Shown here one piece after another: positions 1 to 4,876 of a stretch of 5,629 nucleotides of DNA (position 1 is its first letter; each line of letters starts with the position of its first letter). Location: contig JALGWA010000113.1 of NCBI GenBank assembly GCA_025774425.1, forward strand, positions 1-5,629, written 5' to 3'. The translations under genes were made by a program, and so were the position numbers. The notes beneath the pieces were generated by a model. The model saw only the letters and a list, made by a program, of their open reading frames with translations, was not told where the DNA came from and did no database searches. The DNA comes from a bacterium (GTDB lineage Bacteria; Arandabacterota; Arandabacteria; Arandabacterales; JALGWA01).

Positions 1-202
1 CCGCGACGGCGAAGCCCGGAGCCGTCTCCACCTCCACCTTGTCGCCGACACCCGCGCCGACGCCGTTACCGGCCTTGATCCCTTTCCGCTTCCTCGCCGT
101 CATCGCAAGACAGGCGCCGCACCTCTCGCACTCGAGGTGTTCCCCCAGAGCGACTTCCGCGGCCTCCCCCTCGACGGCGACGACATAGCCCACCTGTCTC
201 AT
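1..202 (-). CDS. RseC/MucC-family (SoxR-reducing system type) protein, C-terminus cut by left edge
   Basis: Sixty-seven complete codons are visible from an ATG at 202; the rest lies beyond position 1. The N-terminus MRQVGYVVAVEGEAAEVAL fits the opening beta-rich domain of RseC proteins, followed by a cysteine motif CERCGAC (C25, C28, C31; C-x2-C-x2-C) and then the typical 'VGDKVEVE' strand at about residues 52 to 59. In the family, two membrane helices follow; here the frame is cut just as hydrophobic residues begin (GFAVA). RseC proteins are small inner-membrane proteins that in E. coli affect sigma-E and SoxR reduction, and family members often sit beside rnf/rsx electron-transport genes. 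The start is 12 nt after the Gx gene stop; the ribosome site is weak (AGCTGGA directly before ATG), which suggests coupling to upstream translation. The family call is from memory of conserved features, and the precise function here is unknown. Confidence 0.8.
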   Translation of the reverse strand, partial: MRQVGYVVAVEGEAAEVALGEHLECERCGACLAMTARKRKGIKAGNGVGAGVGDKVEVETAPGFAVA

Positions 203-214
203 TCCAGCTACAAC

Positions 215-730
215 TTACTCCACTCCGGCGCGGCTTTCAAGCCGAACCTTCTTCAAAAGCTCGGCGCTCAGGACCCCGGTCGCGAAGCCGACGGCCGCCC
301 CGAGAACGATGAACGTCCCCATGAGCCCGGCTGGCACGGCCCCGCTCGTCAGGAGCGCGGCGAACACGAAGATCTGGACGACGTTGTTGGCGACCGCTCC
401 GGCCACGCTCGCACCTATCACCGAAAGGGGCGGCACCGCATACCGCCGTACGCAAGACATGACGGCCAGCGCGGCCGCCCCGCCGGCGAGCGCCATCATG
501 AAGGACGGGCTGAACATCATGCCGAGCAGGAGCTGGCCGGCCGTGATCCTGACCAGTGTCACCAGCAGGGCCTCTCCGAACCCGAAACCGAAGAGCGTTA
601 TCACGACCACCACGTTGGAGATCCCGACCCTCGCCCAGGGCACCGGGACGGGTATGAAAGCCTCGAACACATACGCGGCGACCGCGCAGGCCGACAGTAT
701 CCCGATTCTCGAAAGCCGCTTGGCGTCCAT
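215..730 (-). CDS. Gx-family membrane protein ('heptaprenyl diphosphate synthase component I' family; EetB-like)
   Basis: This is a 171-residue, very hydrophobic protein with about five or six membrane helices. It has the landmarks of the Gx transporter family: an N-terminal helix (residues 8 to 24), the PWARVGISN loop (31 to 39; family form P-x-x-K/R-x-G-x-x-N), an arginine in a helix (R61), ALAGGAAAL (80 to 88), and IGASVAGAVANNVVQI (105 to 120), where the family usually has His-Asn-x-x-Gln. The label 'heptaprenyl diphosphate synthase component I' in databases is probably misleading, since it has no prenyl synthase motif. As I recall, the Listeria EET protein EetB belongs to this family. 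The start at 730 gives the usual N-terminus and length and follows a purine-rich GGGGTGGGGA stretch. An in-frame ATG at 748 would add six residues but has a poorly spaced ribosome site. It follows the NusG-II gene by 23 nt and probably shares its mRNA. Its transport substrate or redox role is not evident from sequence. Confidence 0.83.
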   Translation of the reverse strand: MDAKRLSRIGILSACAVAAYVFEAFIPVPVPWARVGISNVVVVITLFGFGFGEALLVTLVRITAGQLLLGMMFSPSFMMALAGGAAALAVMSCVRRYAVPPLSVIGASVAGAVANNVVQIFVFAALLTSGAVPAGLMGTFIVLGAAVGFATGVLSAELLKKVRLESRAGVE

Positions 731-747
731 TCCCCACCCCCGCCGCA

Positions 748-761
748 TCCCCTTCAGGGGA
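748..761 (-). other. Small hairpin around the NusG-II stop codon
   Basis: On the minus-strand RNA, UCCCC and GGGGA can pair around the loop UGAA, which contains the UGA stop of the NusG-II gene. The stem is five GC-rich base pairs. No U-run follows, so this is not a rho-independent terminator. It could be chance in GC-rich DNA, or it could influence reinitiation at the Gx start 18 to 31 nt further on. Confidence 0.35.
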
Positions 762-1122
762 CCACGGCGTCGAAGGGCGATTCGCCCTCGATTCGCGCCG
801 AAACCCCGTTGGGAACGCATACGATGTAGTCGCCCGCCCTGAAGACCTTTCCGCGCCCGACACATATCTTGTGGGGACACGGAGACGACAGGAACTCGAT
901 GCAGCCTCCGCCCACCCTTATCCTCGTCTCGCCGAGCGCGCCGTCGACCGTGAGGACGAGACTGTCGGAAAGGCTGACGACCCGCGTCGTGTCGTTCACA
1001 CTCTTTATGACGGCCACTCCGCCCGGCGCGGCGGCCCCGCCGCTCTGCATCAAGAGGAGAACGACGCCCGCGGCCGCCAGGCCGGCCGTGAGAACGATGT
1101 CCGAGAGCGTCGGTCTGGTCAC
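754..1122 (-). CDS. NusG domain II family protein, membrane-anchored (EetA-like)
   Basis: This 122-residue protein has one N-terminal membrane segment (about residues 8 to 26) and a soluble domain that should face outward. The domain matches the NusG domain II family seen alone, without the NusG transcription-factor domain. Its hallmarks are the GGGCIEFLSSPCPHKICV block (residues 71 to 88, with C74, C82 and C87) and GDYIVCVPN (97 to 105, with C102). The start is GTG at 1122, whose first bases overlap the ApbE stop (GTGA, 4 nt), and a clear GAGGAG ribosome site lies 5 nt upstream. A much longer open frame runs upstream in the same phase but is the mirror of apbE and was discarded. As I recall, EetA of the Listeria extracellular electron transfer locus belongs to this family, next to a Gx-family EetB exactly as here. 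The biochemical role is not established from sequence; the conserved cysteines suggest a disulfide or a bound metal or cofactor (inference). Confidence 0.85.
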   Translation of the reverse strand: MTRPTLSDIVLTAGLAAAGVVLLLMQSGGAAAPGGVAVIKSVNDTTRVVSLSDSLVLTVDGALGETRIRVGGGCIEFLSSPCPHKICVGRGKVFRAGDYIVCVPNGVSARIEGESPFDAVVP

Positions 1123-2087
1123 TTCAGCTCCTCGAAGGTCTCGGCGAGGCCGCCGGTCGTCACGACCCGTAGGCTGTCGCCGAAGATGAAGACGGCCTCG
1201 ATGCCCGGCAGGCTCTCGGCCACGGCGAGCGCCTCGTCCGCCCCCATGACGAAGAACCCCGTCGCCAGGGCGTCGCAGAGCCCGGCGTCCCGGCCGATGA
1301 CGGTCACGCTGACCGAGGCCGCGGCGGGCATGCCGTCCCTGGGGTCGAGTATGTGGTGGTACCTGACCCCGTCGTAGGTGAAGAATCTCTCGTAGTCCCC
1401 GGAAGTGGCGATCGAACAGGGTCCGACCTCGAGACAGCCGATGACCTCGCCCGGACTCCTCGGATGCCTGATGGCGATCCGCCACGGGCCGCCGCCGGGT
1501 TTGCCGCCGACTATCTTTATGTCCCCGCCGGCGTTGAGCATGGCCGCGCGGAAACCGAGGCGCTCGATCTCCTCCGCCGCGGCCTCGAGGGCATAGCCCT
1601 TGGCGATACCGCCGACGTCGAGCACGACGTCGCGTCCCTCCTCCCGCGGGCGCCGGCCGAGGCCGACGGCGGCGAGCGCCGCGGCTATGGAATCGGCCTC
1701 CGGCGGCTTCGCACCCGGATGGAACTCCCACAGCCTCGACACCGCGCCGATCGTAGGGTCGAAGAGCCCATGCGTGATCCTCCAGGCCGTCCTGCCGGTC
1801 GCCATTATGCTGTCCACGCAGGGCGCCGCGAGCAGGTCCCGCTCGGCCCCGGTGACGAGCCCGTCGCCCAGCAGGGAATCGACGGCGGCGATGACCGCGA
1901 AGGCCGAATCCAGGGCGGCCGCGCCGCCGATGCTTCCTTCGCCCCAGATCCGGATCTCGACGATGGTGTCCATCATCAGCCGGGAGTCACGGTACTCGGG
2001 CGGCGGCCCGCCCCCGCGCCTCGCCAGGGCGACGGCGAGAACGAGGGCGACGAGCGCCAGGGGAATCGCGTAGTTGTACTTTCTCAT
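1119..2087 (-). CDS. apbE: ApbE, FAD:protein FMN transferase
   Basis: The 322-residue protein should transfer FMN from FAD onto a Thr/Ser side chain of exported redox proteins such as RnfG, NqrB/C or other FMN-binding-domain proteins, releasing AMP. Motifs in order: FDPTIG (109 to 114), LDVGGIAKGYALE (156 to 168), NAGGDI (185 to 190), IATSGDYERFF (226 to 236), HHILDPRDG (244 to 252), and the magnesium site D272/T276 in the CDALATGFFVMG stretch. The N-terminus has a short basic start and a hydrophobic segment (about 8 to 22) followed by ARRGGGPPP. There is no lipobox cysteine, so it is probably anchored by an uncleaved signal or exported by a signal peptidase I type route rather than being a lipoprotein. 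It starts 10 nt after the prenyl synthase stop with only a weak ribosome site (GCGAG) and overlaps the NusG-II start by 4 nt. No protein in this window shows an FMN-binding domain, so its substrate lies outside. The family assignment is firm. Confidence 0.96.
   Translation of the reverse strand: MRKYNYAIPLALVALVLAVALARRGGGPPPEYRDSRLMMDTIVEIRIWGEGSIGGAAALDSAFAVIAAVDSLLGDGLVTGAERDLLAAPCVDSIMATGRTAWRITHGLFDPTIGAVSRLWEFHPGAKPPEADSIAAALAAVGLGRRPREEGRDVVLDVGGIAKGYALEAAAEEIERLGFRAAMLNAGGDIKIVGGKPGGGPWRIAIRHPRSPGEVIGCLEVGPCSIATSGDYERFFTYDGVRYHHILDPRDGMPAAASVSVTVIGRDAGLCDALATGFFVMGADEALAVAESLPGIEAVFIFGDSLRVVTTGGLAETFEELK
1128..1133 (-). promoter_or_regulatory. Ribosome binding site deciding the GTG start of the NusG-II gene
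   Basis: GAGGAG lies 5 nt upstream of the GTG at 1122, inside the last codons of apbE. It supports this short start over the long upstream open frame and fits translational coupling across the GTGA overlap. Confidence 0.75.
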
Positions 2088-2097
2088 CTCGCGGGTT

Positions 2098-3087
2098 CTA
2101 TTTCCGCCTGGAGACGACGTAGTCGGCCAGCGCGGTCAGCGACGTCTTGGCGGGGGAGTCGGGCAGACCCGCGACGGCTGTCTTGGCGCCGCCGGCGAGC
2201 CGCCGGGAGACCTCCAGGGAGTACTGGACGCCGCCATGCGCCTCGACGAACTCGACCATGGCGTCCCACCCGTGCTTCGAGTACTCCCCGCCGCAGACGA
2301 ACCTCCGCACGCCGGCGACCTCCTCCGCGGGGGCCGCCCTGAGAGCTGCGATCAGCGGCAAGGTGACCCTGCCGTCCCGGACATCGTTCCCGACGGGCTT
2401 GCCCATGGACTCGGCGTCGCCGACGAAGTCCAGGACGTCGTCGACGATCTGGAACGCCGTGCCGAGCCGGTCGCCGTAGGCGACCAGACTCTCCCGGGCG
2501 GCGGCCGGGACGCCGCCTATCAGGGCTCCCGCCTCGCATGAGCACGCGAACAGGGCCGCCGTCTTGTTGCGGATGAGCTCGAGGTACTCCTCCTCGGTTA
2601 TGTTGCAGTCGCCGCGCTTGTCCATCTGATGCATCTCCCCGAAGGTCATCCTCTCGGAGCCCTCGACGACGACGCGCGCGACATCGTCGAGGCCGGTTTC
2701 GTGCAGCAGAGCGAAGGCCTTGCAGAAGAGGTGGTCTCCCATTATCACCGAGACCTGCTCGTCCCAGAGTTTGTTGACGGTCGGGAGTCCACGCCTCAAA
2801 TCGCTCTTGTCGATGGAATCGTCGTGGAGCAACGTCGCGGTGTGAATCAGCTCGATGGCGACGCCGGCCTTCACGCCGGCTTCGCTGTCGGGCTCGCCGA
2901 CATGCGATGAGAGAAACAGGAGAATCGGGCGCACGCGCTTTCCCTTGATGGCGAGGAGATGCTCGCCGATCCCTTCGACGAGCCCGAGATCCGACTTGAG
3001 GATGTCCTCGAGGTCGCGCTCCAGCAGAGCGAGTTCTCGGGCTATCGGGCGCGTTATCCTGGTGATATCGAGAGAAGTAGCGGCCAT
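2098..3087 (-). CDS. Long-chain polyprenyl diphosphate synthase (IspB/HepT/DmkB type)
   Basis: This is a soluble 329-residue enzyme, a usual length, that adds isopentenyl units head-to-tail to make the polyprenyl diphosphate tail of a quinone. The first aspartate-rich motif is HDDSID with D89, D90 and D93, followed by LRRG (97 to 100). The second is DDVLD at 216 to 220. KGKRVRP (48 to 54), GDHLF (117 to 121), the KTAALF block (175 to 180) and GKPVGNDVRDGRVTLPL (229 to 245) are also standard. The residue five positions before the first motif is Ala84; bulky aromatic residues near this point restrict products to C15 or C20, so a long product (C30 or more) is inferred, with exact length not readable. 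It starts at an ATG preceded by GGAAGGGG and has its own candidate promoter in the gap to menA. The menA-type enzyme that would use its product lies directly upstream, which makes a menaquinone role much more likely than undecaprenyl synthesis. Confidence 0.95.
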   Translation of the reverse strand: MAATSLDITRITRPIARELALLERDLEDILKSDLGLVEGIGEHLLAIKGKRVRPILLFLSSHVGEPDSEAGVKAGVAIELIHTATLLHDDSIDKSDLRRGLPTVNKLWDEQVSVIMGDHLFCKAFALLHETGLDDVARVVVEGSERMTFGEMHQMDKRGDCNITEEEYLELIRNKTAALFACSCEAGALIGGVPAAARESLVAYGDRLGTAFQIVDDVLDFVGDAESMGKPVGNDVRDGRVTLPLIAALRAAPAEEVAGVRRFVCGGEYSKHGWDAMVEFVEAHGGVQYSLEVSRRLAGGAKTAVAGLPDSPAKTSLTALADYVVSRRK

Positions 3088-3091
3088 CGGT

Positions 3092-3099
3092 CCCCTTCC
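3092..3099 (-). promoter_or_regulatory. Strong ribosome binding site of the polyprenyl synthase gene
   Basis: GGAAGGGG ends 4 nt before the ATG at 3087. It is one of the clearer purine-rich sites in the window and fits a gene that starts its own transcript instead of relying on coupling. Confidence 0.7.
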
Positions 3100-3108
3100 G
3101 AGTAATCA

Positions 3109-3137
3109 ATCCTAATGGCTGCGGGGCTCGCTGTCAA
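3109..3137 (-). promoter_or_regulatory. Sigma70-like internal promoter for the polyprenyl synthase to RseC block
   Basis: In the only gap over 25 nt, the minus strand reads TTGACA (3137 to 3132, a perfect -35 box), 17 nt of spacer (the optimal length), then TAGGAT (3114 to 3109, four of six matches to TATAAT, with the key T, A and final T). Transcription would begin near 3102, giving a leader of about 15 nt that just holds the ribosome site. The -35 box begins 2 nt after the menA stop. The area is visibly richer in A+T than its surroundings. No operator or riboswitch is apparent in such a short leader. Confidence 0.6.
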
Positions 3138-3138
3138 T

Positions 3139-4047
3139 TCATGCAGGCAGCAGGTAGGAGATCGCGAGCAGGCCGGTGGTCGTCCCCTGGGAAAGCACTG
3201 TGACCCTGCTCGCCTCGACGGCGCCCGCGCGGTCCCGGAGCGCGCGCCCCGGGGCGAGCCGCCTCAAGCTGAAGAGAAGAGGCAGCACGGACACCGCGGC
3301 GATGGGCTCATACAGCCTGAGGGCTATGCCCAGGCCCACCCAGGCATAGGCGGCGACATAGACCGCGACGAAGAGATTGTACCCCCTTTCCCTGCCGAGG
3401 GCGACGACCAGCGTCCGCTTTCCCGCCTCCGCGTCCCACTCGACGTCGAGGACTTCGTTGACCAGCAGCACCGCGAGCACCAGGAGACCGGCGGGCATGG
3501 AGGCCGCGACCGCGACGGCATCCACGCGGCCGGCCTGTACGGCATAGCCGCCCGCGACGAGCGGCGGGCCGAAACAGAGGAAGACGACCGCCTCGCCGAG
3601 CCCGCGGTAAGAGAGACTGACGGGGGCCGCCGTGTAGAGAAAGCCCCCAGCCAGACCGAGAAGGCCGAGCACCATGACGACGTTGCCGGGCGTCTCGGCG
3701 TTGAGATAGACACCGGCCGCCGCACCTAGCGCGAAGCACACGGCCGCCGCCGCCATGACCACGCGCGGGGAGATGAGCCCTTCCTGTATCACCCTGCTCC
3801 CGCCCGAGAAAGGCGTTGGCTCGGGGTTCCGCGAGTCGCAGCCGGTCTTCCAGTCATAGTAGTCGTTGGCGAGGTTCGCCCCCAGGTGGATGCAGGCGAC
3901 GCCCGCCAGCGTCACCACGAGACCGGTCCCGTCGAGCATCCCCGTCCCGTGGTAAGCGGCGAGGGCGCCGAGCAGGGCCGGAGTGAGAGACGCCGACAGG
4001 AAGGGGAGCCTCGAAGCGCGGAGCCAGAGGGCGAGCCTAGAACTCAT
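3139..4047 (-). CDS. menA: MenA-type 1,4-dihydroxy-2-naphthoate polyprenyltransferase (UbiA family; DmkA-like)
   Basis: This 302-residue protein with about eight or nine membrane helices should join a polyprenyl tail to dihydroxynaphthoate, releasing CO2 and diphosphate and giving demethylmenaquinone at the inner membrane. The first aspartate-rich site is NLANDYYDWKTGCD (residues 58 to 71: N61, D62, D65, D71). It is followed by the MenA-like FSGGSRVIQEGLIS (80 to 93). The second site is NEVLDVEWDAEAGKRTLVVALG (split here as N197, D201, D205, K210 and the TLVVALG tail at 212 to 218). These sequences resemble MenA more than UbiA, heme O synthase or chlorophyll synthase. The ATG at 4047 overlaps the reductase gene by 11 nt; a GGAG lies 10 nt upstream. 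The overlap places it on the same message as the two redox genes before it. In FLEET loci a MenA paralogue called DmkA makes a quinone dedicated to extracellular electron transfer; whether this is the housekeeping MenA or such a paralogue depends on the rest of the genome. Confidence 0.92.
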   Translation of the reverse strand: MSSRLALWLRASRLPFLSASLTPALLGALAAYHGTGMLDGTGLVVTLAGVACIHLGANLANDYYDWKTGCDSRNPEPTPFSGGSRVIQEGLISPRVVMAAAAVCFALGAAAGVYLNAETPGNVVMVLGLLGLAGGFLYTAAPVSLSYRGLGEAVVFLCFGPPLVAGGYAVQAGRVDAVAVAASMPAGLLVLAVLLVNEVLDVEWDAEAGKRTLVVALGRERGYNLFVAVYVAAYAWVGLGIALRLYEPIAAVSVLPLLFSLRRLAPGRALRDRAGAVEASRVTVLSQGTTTGLLAISYLLPA

Positions 4048-4876
4048 CCGGCAACGACTCCACTTCGTCGAGCGAGAAGACGGGGCCGTGGCGGCAGACG
4101 TACTTGCTGCCGATATTGCACCTGCCGCACAGGCCGGCGCCGCATTTCATCTTCATCTCCAGCGTCGTGATGACGTCGGCCGGCGCAAAGCCCATTTTCC
4201 TCGCCGAGAGGATCACGTACTTTATCATGATCGGCGGCCCGCAGGTGACGAGCACCGACTCGGGAGACGGATTGACCTTCTCGAGCACATGCGGCACAAG
4301 GCCGACTTCACCTTTCCAGGTCTCGTCCTCTCCCCCCGGGTCCACCGCCGTCACCACCTCGACGCCGGGCGTTTGCCGCCATGCCTCGAGGTCCGCCCGG
4401 AAGGCAATATCGAGAACGGTCCTGGCGCCGTAGATTATGTCGACACTCTTGTACCTGTCACGCCGCGCCAGCACCTCGTAGATCGGCGGCCTTAGAGGCG
4501 CGAGCCCTATGCCCCCGCCGACGAACACTATGCTTCGGCCTTCCATCTTCTCGAGGTCGAAGTGATTGCCGTAGGGTCCCCTGAAACCGATCCTGTCCCC
4601 GACCTCCAGATCGTGGATCGCCGCCGTGACCTTGCCGACCTTCTTCACGCTGACCTCGACGAAACCCTCCCAGCTCGGCGGCGAGGATATGCAGAAGGTC
4701 GCCTCCCCCGCTCCGAACACCGAGATCAGGCAGAACTGCCCGGGCTCGAACCGGAACGACCTGCGCGCCTCGTCGTCCTCGAAGACTATCTTGAGCGATC
4801 TGATGTCGGGCGTCTCCTCGCGGATGCCCTCGACCCTGGCCATGCGCGGCACGAGATTCTCGTCCATGGCTTTCAT
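4037..4876 (-). CDS. FAD/NAD(P)-binding [2Fe-2S] reductase, sulfhydrogenase gamma (HydG) / FlxA / AsrB type
   Basis: The 279-residue protein is a ferredoxin-NADP reductase fold plus a C-terminal iron-sulfur domain. The FAD domain spans about 10 to 105, with FCISSPP (61 to 67) at the flavin site, GKVTAAIHDL (81 to 90) and RGPYGNHF (99 to 106). The NAD(P) domain has FVGGGIGLAPLRPP (118 to 131), YGARTVLD (149 to 156) and TCGPPIM (211 to 217). The last domain carries C245, C250, C253 and C261 (C-x4-C-x2-C-x7-C), the HydG-type [2Fe-2S] site, followed by GPVFSLDEV. It should pass electrons between NAD(P)H and the Fe-S protein encoded just upstream. The start at 4876 overlaps the upstream stop (ATGA), but the GGAGGG site is only about 1 nt from that ATG; the ATG at 4867 (Met4) is about 10 nt from GGAGG and may be the true start. 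Sulfhydrogenase small and large subunit genes normally follow such a gene; here menA does, so a hydrogenase is not implied. Confidence 0.92.
   Translation of the reverse strand: MKAMDENLVPRMARVEGIREETPDIRSLKIVFEDDEARRSFRFEPGQFCLISVFGAGEATFCISSPPSWEGFVEVSVKKVGKVTAAIHDLEVGDRIGFRGPYGNHFDLEKMEGRSIVFVGGGIGLAPLRPPIYEVLARRDRYKSVDIIYGARTVLDIAFRADLEAWRQTPGVEVVTAVDPGGEDETWKGEVGLVPHVLEKVNPSPESVLVTCGPPIMIKYVILSARKMGFAPADVITTLEMKMKCGAGLCGRCNIGSKYVCRHGPVFSLDEVESLPDEF

Noticed and set aside
748..761. Hairpin at the NusG-II stop as a transcription terminator
   Set aside because: Only five base pairs and no following U-run; the downstream gene is 23 nt away in the same direction, so read-through is expected.
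137..829. 230-codon open frame on the plus strand opposite the Gx gene
   Set aside because: Low-complexity product rich in Arg, Pro, Gly, His and Asp with no family features; it is the antisense shadow of a well-supported membrane protein gene in GC-rich DNA.
1123..1731. Long N-terminal extension of the NusG-II frame
   Set aside because: This part is an out-of-frame mirror of apbE, rich in Arg and Gly. The GTG at 1122 with GAGGAG at 5 nt gives a normal family-length protein.
1353..2342. 329-codon plus-strand open frame across apbE and the prenyl synthase
   Set aside because: It spans two firm genes on the other strand, has an Arg/Pro-rich product without motifs, and no ribosome site was apparent.
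2084..3109. 341-codon minus-strand frame overlapping the prenyl synthase in another phase
   Set aside because: Basic, repetitive composition and no motifs, whereas the overlapping frame carries both aspartate-rich prenyl synthase motifs.
3088..3138. Riboswitch or terminator in the largest gap
   Set aside because: At 51 nt, with the promoter boxes taking more than half, there is no room for an aptamer, and no stem with a U-run is visible.
3115..3729. 204-codon plus-strand frame opposite menA
   Set aside because: Charged low-complexity product with no recognisable domain, antisense to a clear membrane enzyme gene.
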